Shown: positions 1 through 7,232, counted from the first letter of the stretch. The stretch is DNA of 19,167 bases from JACMLD01 sp040004415 (GCA_040004415.1 JBDUAY010000051.1:1-19167), one strand, 5' to 3'. Translations and numbers: made by a program. Notes: generated by a model from the sequence alone, not told the origin.

Positions 1-62
1 CAACCCAGGTAGAAGTAGTAGTAAATGGTATTTGTAAAGAATGCAGGGAAGCAGAGAGGACA

Positions 63-198
63 AGCTATTAGCCGTTAGCTAGTAGTAAATATTGAGGATT
101 TGATCATCATTGTATATCAATTTTATTTTTTACCTATATATTTAAATTGCCTTTGCCAGCCGAAAGAACTAACAGCTAATAGCTGACGGCTAAAAGCT
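63..198. repeat. Imperfect inverted-repeat element (MITE/REP-like)
   Basis: Two 23-base arms, 63-85 and 176-198, are reverse complements apart from about three mismatches; both contain AGC-WTTAGCCGT-AGCTA. They enclose about 90 bases of AT-rich DNA with no gene. The right arm ends three bases before the stop codon of the GroES-like gene, so it could also act as a 3' hairpin for that transcript, though no T-run follows it. The element resembles the short dispersed palindromic repeats common between Bacteroidota genes; no transposase is encoded. The arms are seen directly; mobility is inference. Confidence 0.55.
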
Positions 199-200
199 AT

Positions 201-578
201 TCAAAAATCTTCCTCCCTTTCCAGCATCAGTATAGCGCCTTGCGGTACGATAAAATATTTTTCCTTTTCATACATGATTTCTGTGGCGCCGCTTACGAGG
301 AAAATGGCCAAATCACCTTCCCTGGCTTGTAGCGGAATATACTTCACCTTATCCTCATCTGTTTTCCACGGCTCATCATCAACCGGCATTGGTATGGCAT
401 AGCCAGGCCCTGTTTTTATTACGTATCCCTGCTGCACTTTTTCTTTGTCCTGCACGCCAGGAGGCAGGTACAGCCCGCTGTCTGTGCGTTCATTGGCTTT
501 GGTAGACCGTATCAAAAGGCGGTCCCCGATAATGATTAATTTCTTGAATTTATTGTCGGGCGTTATGTGCAAAGCCAT
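201..578 (-). CDS. GroES-like co-chaperonin (Cpn10 family)
   Basis: The 125-residue product shows the Cpn10 pattern: GDRLLIR (about 18-24), a variable mobile-loop region, GLYLPP (35-40), EKVQQGYVIKTGPG (46-59), then GDLAIFLVSGATEIMYEKEKYFIVP (88-112, with the family's G-x-E/Y-x-I ending). It is about 30 residues longer than classical GroES, mainly through an acidic segment between the GPG turn and GDLAIF (about 61-87). Classical GroES caps GroEL, but no groEL lies beside it here. This long, stand-alone form may therefore be a second co-chaperonin rather than the main one; that is inference. The ATG start gives the expected N-terminus before the first beta strand. It is divergent from the response regulator, with 129 bases between them. 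Confidence 0.8.
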   Translation of the reverse strand: MALHITPDNKFKKLIIIGDRLLIRSTKANERTDSGLYLPPGVQDKEKVQQGYVIKTGPGYAIPMPVDDEPWKTDEDKVKYIPLQAREGDLAIFLVSGATEIMYEKEKYFIVPQGAILMLEREEDF

Positions 579-642
579 ATCTGCGGGTATTTTATTGAAT
601 TATAAAATTAAGCTACCTTCACTATTAACAAAACATTACACG

Positions 643-660
643 GCCGGTTTACTTACCGGC
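643..660. promoter_or_regulatory. Short palindrome between divergent genes
   Basis: GCCGGT (643-648) and ACCGGC (655-660) form a perfect 6-bp inverted repeat with a six-base loop in the spacer between the GroES-like gene and the response regulator, about 48 bases upstream of the latter's ATG. No T-run follows on either strand, so a terminator is unlikely. An operator is possible but nothing here identifies a binding protein. Confidence 0.25.
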
Positions 661-707
661 TCAGGTTTTGACTTTATTTGTCTTACTAAACAATACAATA
701 ATAAACC

Positions 708-1406
708 ATGGAAACAAAAGCAAAAATTTTATTGTGCGAAGATGATCCGAACCTGGGGAGTGTTTTAAAAAATTATCTTGAATTAAACGACTACGATGTA
801 ATACTTGAAAGAGATGGCAGATTAGGTCTTGCCGCCTTTCAACGGGAAAAATTTGATCTTTGTTTGCTCGATGTAATGATGCCGCATATGGATGGCTTTA
901 CACTGGCAGAAGAAATACGTGATGTAGATCCCGACATACCCTTATTTTTTCTGAGTGCAAAAACAATGAAGGAAGATATTATCCAGGGATATAAACTGGG
1001 TGCCGATGATTATATTACCAAGCCATTCGACAGCGAAGTATTGCTGCTTAAAATAAAAGCTATTTTAAAACGAAATGAAGAGCTGAACCGGGAGCAGGAA
1101 AATAAAGAATACACATTAGCCAGTTATCATTTTAATCCGAAGCTGCGCGAGTTAAGTCATGATGGAAAAATGCAAACGCTTTCTCCTAAAGAAAATGAAT
1201 TGCTGAAAATGTTATGTGAACACATCAATGATTTATTACCCCGGGAGCAGGCGTTGAAGAAAATATGGGGGAGCGATACTTATTTTAATGGGCGCAGTAT
1301 GGATGTTTATATTGCCAAATTACGAAAGTACCTGAAGGATGATACTAATATTGAAATTGTAAACATACATGGCAACGGCTTCAGATTGGTAGCGCCGGTT
1401 GCATAA
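708..1406 (+). CDS. rprY: OmpR/PhoB-family response regulator (RprY-like)
   Basis: This 232-residue protein has a receiver domain (about 5-120) and an OmpR/PhoB-type winged-helix DNA-binding domain (about 135-230). Receiver hallmarks are visible: acidic pair D12-D13, phospho-acceptor D55 (LLDVMMP), switch S83 and K105 (TKPF). The output domain carries LSPKENELL, the RSMDVYIAKLRKYL recognition-helix region and the closing NIHGNGFRL hairpin. Length and sequence resemble RprY of Bacteroides, so the symbol is a family-level suggestion. No sensor kinase lies next to it, so it is an orphan in this window. The ATG at 708 opens directly into the first beta strand. A strong terminator follows at 1431-1461, indicating a monocistronic unit. 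Confidence 0.88.
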   Translation: METKAKILLCEDDPNLGSVLKNYLELNDYDVILERDGRLGLAAFQREKFDLCLLDVMMPHMDGFTLAEEIRDVDPDIPLFFLSAKTMKEDIIQGYKLGADDYITKPFDSEVLLLKIKAILKRNEELNREQENKEYTLASYHFNPKLRELSHDGKMQTLSPKENELLKMLCEHINDLLPREQALKKIWGSDTYFNGRSMDVYIAKLRKYLKDDTNIEIVNIHGNGFRLVAPVA

Positions 1407-1430
1407 ACTCACTTCACATAGTACAAAATG

Positions 1431-1461
1431 AAAAGCGGCCAACTAGTATGTGCCGCTTTTT
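1431..1461 (+). terminator. Rho-independent terminator of the response regulator
   Basis: AAAAGCGGC (1431-1439) pairs perfectly with GCCGCTTTT (1452-1460) across a 12-base loop. The stem's own T-run (1457-1461) supplies the U tract. It lies 25 bases after the stop codon of the response regulator. Confidence 0.85.
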
Positions 1462-1803
1462 CATTGCAAAAATGTCTCTGTTAAAATTGTTTATCAGAAT
1501 AAAAGTAATGATATTACAGATTGTAATTACAATACGTATGCATTATTTTCTGTGATTAAGTGTTTATTTCCAACTCGAAAATGAACCACTTATTTTTTCG
1601 ATAAGTGTTATAAATAAAATTGTATTAAAGATAATTTCAGCCATGATTTTGATCAAGTAAAATACAATCTTCTGCAATCAAATGATCAGCGCTTACACGA
1701 TAACTTTAGTAGCGTATTAATAAATTTAATAAGATGTGCCTGGTAAGATGTATTAACAAATTGAATACATTACTAATAGAGAATAAATACAGCGAAAAAA
1801 TAT
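1462..1803. other. AT-rich spacer without a convincing gene
   Basis: About 340 bases between the terminator and the 3' end of ruvB. It holds a weak hairpin (CACTTAT 1587-1593 with ATAAGTG 1601-1607) and the sequence TAACTTTA near 1700, one base off the Bacteroidota -7 consensus TAnnTTTG. A 41-codon + strand reading frame (1735-1860) starts there and runs antisense into the end of ruvB; it is too short to call. I see no tRNA-like or riboswitch-like structure. Confidence 0.5.
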
Positions 1804-2841
1804 TTATTCTGAAAAAAGTAAACCCGGACCTTCCTTTCCAAAAGATTTCCTGTTGAGGTGTTCATATGCTTTTTGAGTTGCTTCTCTTCCGCGGGGTGTG
1901 CGTTTAATAAAACCTTCTTGTATTAAAAAAGGCTCATATACTTCTTCCAGTGTACCAGGTTCTTCACCTACAGCGGTTGCAATGGTGGTAATACCTACGG
2001 GGCCGCCTTTAAATTTATCAATAATGGTTAACAGGATGCGGTTGTCCATATCATCCAGGCCATACTCATCAACATTCAATGCCTTTAATGCATGTTTGGT
2101 AATGCCTATATCAATATTTCCGTCGTTTAATACCTGTGCAAAATCTCTTACCCTGCGCAACAGACCATTGGCAATACGGGGTGTGCCCCTGCTGCGCCGC
2201 GCGATTTCACCTGCTGCGTCCGTCGTGATTTTTGTATTGAGTATGGCAGAAGAACGCAATACAATTTTATGCAGCGTTTCCTGCGTGTAATATTCCAGCC
2301 TTGATTTTATAGCAAATCTTGAAAGGAGCGGAGCTGTCAGCAAACCGCTTCTCGTAGTAGCGCCAATTAAAGTAAAAGGGTTCAGATTGATTTGGATACT
2401 TCTTGCATTGGGGCCGGTATCAATCATAATATCAATACGGTAATCTTCCATCGCCGCATACAGATATTCTTCTACAACAGTACTCAAACGATGTATTTCA
2501 TCTATAAATAAAACATCATTGGGTTCAAGGTTGGTCAGCAAACCAGCAAGGTCGCCTGGCTTCTCTATCACCGGTCCGGAAGTCTCTTTAATTTTTACAT
2601 TCAGCTCATTGGCAACAATTCTTGAGAGCGTTGTTTTTCCCAAGCCCGGCGGACCATGAAACAAAACATGATCCAAAGCCTCTCCGCGCATTTTCGCAGC
2701 TTTGATAAAAACAAGCAGGTTCTCAATTAGCTGCGGTTGGCCGGCAAAATCTGCAATAGCCGAGGGACGGATATTATTTTCAAATTCCTTTTCTGCCGCT
2801 GTCAGCGGTTCCTTATCTGCATGCAGGTTGGGATTAGCCAT
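1804..2841 (-). CDS. ruvB: Holliday junction branch-migration helicase RuvB
   Basis: The 345-residue AAA+ ATPase drives branch migration of Holliday junctions with RuvA, ahead of RuvC resolution. Visible motifs are the RuvB N-terminal box with RP...DFAGQ (26-35), Walker A GPPGLGKTT (63-71), Walker B LFIDEIH (111-117), sensor I GATTRSG (160-166), arginine finger in LLSRFAI (172-178), and the C-terminal winged-helix domain with GGPVGITTIATAVGEE and EPFLIQEGFIKRTPRGR. Length is normal for the family. The start is the only ATG preceding the conserved N-terminus. It faces the MarR gene across an 86-base divergent spacer. No ruvA or ruvC is present in the window. Confidence 0.97.
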   Translation of the reverse strand: MANPNLHADKEPLTAAEKEFENNIRPSAIADFAGQPQLIENLLVFIKAAKMRGEALDHVLFHGPPGLGKTTLSRIVANELNVKIKETSGPVIEKPGDLAGLLTNLEPNDVLFIDEIHRLSTVVEEYLYAAMEDYRIDIMIDTGPNARSIQINLNPFTLIGATTRSGLLTAPLLSRFAIKSRLEYYTQETLHKIVLRSSAILNTKITTDAAGEIARRSRGTPRIANGLLRRVRDFAQVLNDGNIDIGITKHALKALNVDEYGLDDMDNRILLTIIDKFKGGPVGITTIATAVGEEPGTLEEVYEPFLIQEGFIKRTPRGREATQKAYEHLNRKSFGKEGPGLLFSE

Positions 2842-2886
2842 GCTGTAAATGTAACAAACCCGGCCGGAAAAAAATAAGTGAATATA

Positions 2887-2900
2887 TTTGTATATACAAA
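2887..2900. promoter_or_regulatory. Palindromic operator O1 (probable MarR site)
   Basis: TTTGTATATACAAA is a perfect 14-bp palindrome covering the -33 element of the MarR promoter. Its 12-bp core TTGTATATACAA recurs exactly at 3407-3418, upstream of the neighbouring NmrA-like gene. MarR dimers typically bind palindromes of this size in their own promoters. The palindrome is seen; the binding protein is inferred from position. Confidence 0.65.
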
Positions 2901-2919
2901 CAATAAATTATTACCTTTG
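2887..2919 (+). promoter_or_regulatory. Bacteroidota-type promoter of the MarR gene
   Basis: TTTG at 2887-2890, a 21-base spacer and TACCTTTG at 2912-2919 match the Bacteroidota housekeeping consensus TTTG-N19-21-TAnnTTTG. Transcription would begin around 2925, almost on the ATG at 2928, which argues that the real translation start is the next ATG at 2958. The -33 box is the left half of the palindromic operator, so a bound repressor would block the promoter. Confidence 0.65.
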
Positions 2920-2957
2920 GAGAAGAAATGAAGATTTCTGCAATAAGCGGAGTGATT

Positions 2958-3386
2958 ATGAAAACATCAGACAGCAGATACGGAAGGTGCATATATTTTT
3001 CAAGTAATGCGCTGGCGCGGAAAACAGAAAAGCTGGCAACAGCGACCTGGAAGAAAGTTGATCTTTCGCCCAGCCATGCGTACCTGCTGATGATTGTATT
3101 AGATGAGCCGGGTATACAACCCGGCGCGCTTAGCAAGGAATTACAGCTTACACCCAGTACTATAACACGCTTATTAGAGAAGCTTGAAGAAAAGAAACTG
3201 GTGATAAGAAATACCGAAGGCAAAACAACTACTGTTTATCCAACGCTTAAAAGCAAAGAAATGAAACCGCAGTTGCTGGAATGCGTAGCAGAGTTTCATA
3301 AAAATTGTGTTGTACTTGTTGGTAAAGATGAATGCATACGGTTTGTAAACAGCGTAAATAAAATTTCAGATAAATTAGCAGGCTGA
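2958..3386 (+). CDS. MarR-family transcriptional regulator
   Basis: A winged-helix regulator of 142 residues from the ATG at 2958, or 152 from an ATG at 2928. I prefer 2958: GGAG lies seven bases before it, and the promoter's predicted start point leaves almost no leader for 2928. The core (about residues 35-98 in the short numbering) shows the MarR pattern: LSPSHAYLLMIV, then PGALSKELQLTPSTITRLLEKLEEKKLV, the helix-turn-helix, followed by the wing. Four cysteines are present; the one in YGRCIYFSSNALAR (residue 11, short form) sits about where OhrR-type regulators carry their redox-sensing cysteine. The gene precedes an NmrA-like gene with the same operator upstream. Sensing of oxidants or quinones is inference. 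Confidence 0.85.
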   Translation: MKTSDSRYGRCIYFSSNALARKTEKLATATWKKVDLSPSHAYLLMIVLDEPGIQPGALSKELQLTPSTITRLLEKLEEKKLVIRNTEGKTTTVYPTLKSKEMKPQLLECVAEFHKNCVVLVGKDECIRFVNSVNKISDKLAG

Positions 3387-3406
3387 TTTTTTTTTAGACC
3401 TGTCAA

Positions 3407-3418
3407 TTGTATATACAA
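3407..3418. promoter_or_regulatory. Palindromic operator O2 upstream of the NmrA-like gene
   Basis: TTGTATATACAA is an exact copy of the 12-bp core of O1, placed 45 bases before the ATG of the NmrA-like gene in the 76-base spacer after the MarR gene. TATTTTTT at 3435-3442 resembles a -7 element but its spacing from the palindrome is long. Two identical sites suggest that the MarR protein controls itself and this gene. Confidence 0.6.
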
Positions 3419-3462
3419 ATATTAAAATTACAAATATTTTTTAGCACTCAAAAAACAAGCAA

Positions 3463-4374
3463 ATGAAATACGTAATTACAGGGTCAACCGGCCATATCAG
3501 CAAATCAATTGTTATTGCACTTGTAAAAGAAGGGCACGATGTAACAGTGGTCACAAGCAAACAGGATCGCGCTAAAGAAATAGAATCACTGGGCGCAAAA
3601 GAAGCCGTTGGTTCAGTTGAAGATGTAGCTTTTCTAACAAAAGCATTCAGCGGTGCTGATGCAGTGTACACGATGGTTCCACCCGCGCATGATGTAGCCG
3701 ATTGGAAAGGATTTATTGGACAGGTTGGGAAAAATTATGCAGCAGCAATCAAAGCAGCCAGCGTAAAGTACGTTGTAAACCTTAGCAGCATCGGTGCACA
3801 TATGGCTGAAGGGTGCGGACCTGTAAGTGGTTTGAACAGAGTTGAGGCGGCGCTGAACGCACTGGAAGGTGTGAGCATAAAACATCTTCGCCCGGCATAC
3901 TTCTATTATAATTTGCTTAATAATATCAGCCTGGTAAAAAACATGGGAATTATCGGAGGGAATTTTAGTGTTGCCGATAAGAAATTTCCCATTGTTGACC
4001 CTGCCGACATTGCAAATATTGCTACCAGGTATCTTCTTACACCTGATTTTACCGGGCATACCATTCAATATATTGCCAGCGATGAAACAAGTACAGATGA
4101 AATTGCATCCACACTGGGAAAAGCTATTGATAAACCTGATTTAAAGTGGGTAACATTTACAGATGAGCAATCTTTGCAAGGAGCTATCCAGGCCGGACTG
4201 CCGGAAGAACTGGCGAAAAATTATACTGAAATGGGACACGCTATTTATACGGGTGATATGTTTGAAGATTATTGGCACCATCGCCCGGCATCATTGGGAA
4301 AAGTAAAGCTGAATGATTTCGCAAAAACATTTGCCGGTGCATATAATAATAAAACAGCGGTAGCAGCACATTAA
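3463..4374 (+). CDS. NmrA-like NAD(P)-binding protein (atypical SDR)
   Basis: This 303-residue protein has a Rossmann fold beginning at once with TGSTGHI (6-12), the GxxGxxx dinucleotide-binding motif of NmrA/atypical short-chain dehydrogenases. VVNLSSIGAH (104-113), an NRVEAAL segment in place of the classical YxxxK active site, and LRPAYFYYN (142-150) are typical of the NmrA-like/QorB-like group. Such proteins act as NAD(P)H-dependent quinone reductases or as redox-sensing regulators. Cytoplasmic, with no signal peptide. It lies 76 bases downstream of the MarR gene under a matching operator, so the pair is probably a small stress-response unit. Substrate unknown. A terminator follows directly. 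Confidence 0.85.
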   Translation: MKYVITGSTGHISKSIVIALVKEGHDVTVVTSKQDRAKEIESLGAKEAVGSVEDVAFLTKAFSGADAVYTMVPPAHDVADWKGFIGQVGKNYAAAIKAASVKYVVNLSSIGAHMAEGCGPVSGLNRVEAALNALEGVSIKHLRPAYFYYNLLNNISLVKNMGIIGGNFSVADKKFPIVDPADIANIATRYLLTPDFTGHTIQYIASDETSTDEIASTLGKAIDKPDLKWVTFTDEQSLQGAIQAGLPEELAKNYTEMGHAIYTGDMFEDYWHHRPASLGKVKLNDFAKTFAGAYNNKTAVAAH

Positions 4375-4376
4375 AG

Positions 4377-4412
4377 AAGACACCCGTAGTTTTAAAACTA
4401 CGGATGTCTTTT
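4377..4412 (+). terminator. Terminator of the NmrA-like gene
   Basis: A 17-bp stem with one mismatch (4377-4393 with 4394-4410, centre GTTTTAAAAC) starts three bases after the stop codon and ends in TCTTTT. It has almost no loop, so some terminal pairs would open. Confidence 0.75.
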
Positions 4413-4423
4413 CGCTGAAAATA

Positions 4424-4455
4424 AAATGGCTGTTTCAAATTTGAAACAGCCATTT
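4424..4455 (-). terminator. Perfect 32-bp palindrome, terminator of the OmpA-like gene
   Basis: Positions 4424-4439 and 4440-4455 are exact reverse complements (arms start AAATGGCTG, centre CAAATTTG). On the minus strand it follows the OmpA-like gene by 22 bases and runs into ATTTTATTTTC, giving a U-rich tail. With the hairpin at 4377-4412 it separates two convergent genes. The uninterrupted symmetry is more than a terminator needs. Confidence 0.65.
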
Positions 4456-4477
4456 CTATAATGTAAATGTTTTGGTA

Positions 4478-5755
4478 TTACCGCACGCTAACAGAAACGT
4501 GGCGATCTTTTACCCTGTCGGTTTCTGGTGCATCAGCTGCATATGCGGCAAAAGAAGAACCATATCCTTCGGCACTGGTGATTTGTTTGCCAACGCCTGA
4601 TTTACCCAATGCAGCCTGTACAGATTTTGCTCTTGCATCAGACAATTTTTTATTCAGCGCTTCATCACCTACTTTATCTGTATAACCACCAATTTTCAAT
4701 TTTACAGACGGGAACGCTTTTAAAATAGCAGCTAAATTGTTAACCTGGTTTTGACTTTCAGCTGTAATTTTTGCCCTGCCGGTTTCAAAGTTCAGGTTAT
4801 CAAAATCGAACCATACTTTCTTTAAAGAATCTTCACCAAGTTTCTTATAATCAGATTCCAGAAAGGTTACCAGTTTATCTTCGATACCGCCTTTATAAGC
4901 ATCAATCACCGTATCGTTGGGCAATTTTACTTTAAATAATTCACGTACGCTGGTCACAACTGTTGCTACGGCGCTATCTGATGCAGTGCCAACTTTAACC
5001 GCTGCAGTATCTGCAGTTTCTACAATATCTTTTGTACTACCGCCGCATCCTTTAAAGAAATAGATGGACAATGCTACAGCAAGAATACCCAATAATAAAG
5101 GCAACAAAAATTTCATGCCACCGCTTGCTTTTTCAGCTGTTTCTCCAACATGCGCGGCAGCTGTATGAACAGCTTGTGTTGTGTTAGCAGTTGCAGATGA
5201 AACCGCAGTGCCGATAGAACCAATACCAAGCAACCCTGCAACAGAACTCAGGTTTGATGGTAACGCGTTCAAAACAGTATTTTTCTGGCTCGAAAGTAAA
5301 TTCATTAATCCATCTGCATTCATGTTGTTATCAGCAGCATGTTTGCCCAATGCGGCTACAGCTACCGGTGCAACCATACTTAACAGAGAAGAAGCAGAAG
5401 AATGTTTGATGCCTGCAAAATTTGAAACCAGGCTGGCGATACCACCTGCTTTATCTCCCAAAACAGCTTTCAGCATTTCAGCACCTTTGCTAAGCAGGTT
5501 GCTGCTATCGTTCCCCAAAAAACCGATGAGGTTATTTAATATACCACCGCCAGCAGCTTGTTTGGCTAAATCGAATAAGTTAGAACTACTTTCATTGCCT
5601 TCAGTTTTACTAACAAGACCGGCCAGTATAGCAGGAATAGCACCGCTTAATGCTTTTTGAATTCCACCTTCACTTTCGCCGAGCGATGATGCGGCTGATG
5701 ATATAAGATTTGGGGTAAATAGACCCTTAACTGTGTCAAGAAGATTAAATGACAT
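4478..5755 (-). CDS. DUF937 / transmembrane / OmpA-domain envelope protein
   Basis: A 425-residue protein in three parts. Residues 1-180 are glycine/alanine/leucine-rich helical repeats of the DUF937 (YidB-like) type, such as ALSGAIPAILAGLV and LLSMVAPVAVAALGKHA. A single membrane segment lies at about 215-234 (FLLPLLLGILAVALSIYFF), followed by a linker. Residues about 313-425 form an OmpA C-terminal peptidoglycan-binding domain with FDFDNLNFETG, GYTD (D360) and LSDARAKSV (R375), the D and R being the usual diaminopimelate-binding pair. No N-terminal signal peptide is seen, so DUF937 probably faces the cytoplasm while OmpA binds peptidoglycan in the periplasm. That topology is inference. It is divergent from the small gene at 5900. 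Confidence 0.85.
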   Translation of the reverse strand: MSFNLLDTVKGLFTPNLISSAASSLGESEGGIQKALSGAIPAILAGLVSKTEGNESSSNLFDLAKQAAGGGILNNLIGFLGNDSSNLLSKGAEMLKAVLGDKAGGIASLVSNFAGIKHSSASSLLSMVAPVAVAALGKHAADNNMNADGLMNLLSSQKNTVLNALPSNLSSVAGLLGIGSIGTAVSSATANTTQAVHTAAAHVGETAEKASGGMKFLLPLLLGILAVALSIYFFKGCGGSTKDIVETADTAAVKVGTASDSAVATVVTSVRELFKVKLPNDTVIDAYKGGIEDKLVTFLESDYKKLGEDSLKKVWFDFDNLNFETGRAKITAESQNQVNNLAAILKAFPSVKLKIGGYTDKVGDEALNKKLSDARAKSVQAALGKSGVGKQITSAEGYGSSFAAYAADAPETDRVKDRHVSVSVR

Positions 5756-5899
5756 AAATTTTTAGTTGTTTTGTGTTAAAGAAAAGTAGAATGGAAATGA
5801 GACGAACGGTTGTAATGCTTGGTTGTACGAAATAAAAAAATATACAATTATACCGGGACACCTCACAAAAGTGTAAGGTATAAAAATTAAAATGAAGGT

Positions 5900-6184
5900 A
5901 TGGAATTTGACGAATTCAGCAAAAGCATAATAAGCGCCGAACCACCTGAGATGCTTAACCCATATGCATTGGCAATGTGGTATGATGCAAGAGGTGATTG
6001 GGAAGCAGCTCATTCTATTGTACAGGACTTGCAAGATAAAACTGCTGCACGCATACATGCTTATCTGCACCGCAAAGAAGGCGATACAGGAAATGCCGGT
6101 TATTGGTACAGCAGGGCCGCCAGGCAAATGCCAACTGTTACGGTGGAAAAAGAATGGGAGGAAATAGTGAAAGCAGTGTTGTAA
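5900..6184 (+). CDS. Small conserved hypothetical protein
   Basis: A 94-residue acidic, probably all-helical protein. The central stretch NPYALAMWYDARGDWEAAHS (about 20-39), then AYLHRKEGDTGNAGYWYSRA (about 54-73), resembles a small uncharacterised family found across several phyla; alternation of W/Y, A and G recalls a degenerate tetratricopeptide pair. No signal peptide or membrane segment, so it is probably cytosolic. GAAGG lies just upstream of the ATG. It stands alone, divergent from the OmpA-like gene and convergent with the metallopeptidase gene. I do not know its function. Confidence 0.75.
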   Translation: MEFDEFSKSIISAEPPEMLNPYALAMWYDARGDWEAAHSIVQDLQDKTAARIHAYLHRKEGDTGNAGYWYSRAARQMPTVTVEKEWEEIVKAVL

Positions 6185-6241
6185 AAAAAATCTACGAAGG
6201 AATATTTAAGTAAGTAGTTTGTTTATTCTACGTAGTTTGAA

Positions 6242-6940
6242 CTATTTCAAATATTTATTCATCTGCAGAATCAAATCAGGGTCGGGACAATTCTGTAAAT
6301 ACTTTTCTCTTTCAGAATATTTACAAACTCCGGGATAATCTCCCTGTTTTAATTGCATATCAATAATAACCTGGAAGTGTAAATGCGGTGGCCAGTGTCC
6401 ATTTTCCTGCGGTTCTCCAAAGTGGGCAATTTCCTGGCCCCTCACTACATATTGAGAACCGGTAAGATTTTCAATATCTTTTAAACTGATATGCCCGTAT
6501 AATGTGTGAAAAGCAAATCCGTCCAACTGGTGCATTAGTATTAACGTAGCACCATAATCGCCAACATTATTATTGAACGCAAAACTGTGCACGCGGCCTC
6601 CCATAAAAGCAGCTATTTGTGTACCGGCAGGTCCCCAAATATCAATGCCAAGGTGTAATCTCCTTGGTTCAGCGCCTGCATCAAAATGTGTACTGGCAGC
6701 ATATATTGTGCGCAGTTCGTTATAGCCACCAATGCCATACCGGCTACCATTTTTCTCCAGCTGGTTATTTATATACGTACTGAATTTCTTTATATCAGCG
6801 TACATATCTTCGGTTAGAAGTTCATTGGCAGCAGTGAAATCCATTTGTAATAAACTATTCTTACCTGCCGTGAACGGAACAACCGGGTGAAATGTATCAG
6901 CATATTTATGTAACGATTGTATAACCGGTTGGGACTGCAT
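6242..6940 (-). CDS. M23-family (LytM-type) metallopeptidase
   Basis: Numbering from the ATG at 6940 (232 residues), the C-terminal half is a LytM/M23 domain. Zinc ligands are H96 and D100 in HLGIDIWGPAG and H188 in PPHLHFQ; H150 (LYGH) and H186 are the catalytic histidines. The family cleaves peptidoglycan cross-bridges. The reading frame stays open upstream to a TTG at 7018, but those 26 residues look non-conserved and the TTG lies just past a terminator-like hairpin, so I chose the ATG; it leads into SLHKYADTFHPVVPF, the N-terminus I recall for this Bacteroidota group. There is no signal peptide from either start, which is odd for a cell-wall enzyme. A non-wall role or unusual export is possible. 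Confidence 0.85.
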   Translation of the reverse strand: MQSQPVIQSLHKYADTFHPVVPFTAGKNSLLQMDFTAANELLTEDMYADIKKFSTYINNQLEKNGSRYGIGGYNELRTIYAASTHFDAGAEPRRLHLGIDIWGPAGTQIAAFMGGRVHSFAFNNNVGDYGATLILMHQLDGFAFHTLYGHISLKDIENLTGSQYVVRGQEIAHFGEPQENGHWPPHLHFQVIIDMQLKQGDYPGVCKYSEREKYLQNCPDPDLILQMNKYLK

Positions 6941-7032
6941 TTTATCTGGGAATAAATAAAAAATTGTACAATAGCTGTTATCTTGAACAAATGAATATAC
7001 AACTGATTGCGGGTTCAATACAGTATTATAAT

Positions 7033-7060
7033 AAAAAAAACCCCTGTAAGAATACAGGGG
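7033..7060 (-). terminator. Strong minus-strand terminator
   Basis: CCCCTGTA (7041-7048) pairs perfectly with TACAGGGG (7053-7060) over a four-base loop; on the minus strand it is followed by eight T residues (7040-7033). It sits 173 bases after the stop of the CNCG-motif gene and about 93 bases before the preferred start of the M23 gene, so it either ends the former's transcript or the transcript of a small RNA in between. Confidence 0.8.
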
Positions 7061-7232
7061 ACATAACCAAAACTAACTACTTATGAGAAAACTGATCACC
7101 TAAATGCGATTTGTAATGTAAAAGTGCAAATTTGTTTTTATTTAAAAATTGTTATTGGCTGAAGTGCGGCAGATAGTCTTTGAACAGGATAAAAATGCCG
7201 GTGAATGGTTTTTTTTCATCGTCCAAATCTTA

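Noticed and set aside
1735..1860. 41-codon + strand frame (starts MCLVRCINKLN) running antisense into the end of ruvB
   Set aside because: No Shine-Dalgarno-like sequence, no recognised family, and the second half is simply the complement of ruvB codons. Ribosome profiling or conservation would be needed.
6940..7018. N-terminal extension of the M23 peptidase from a TTG start
   Set aside because: The 26 extra residues do not fit the family N-terminus and the start would lie about 15 bases past a strong terminator; the ATG at 6940 is more likely.
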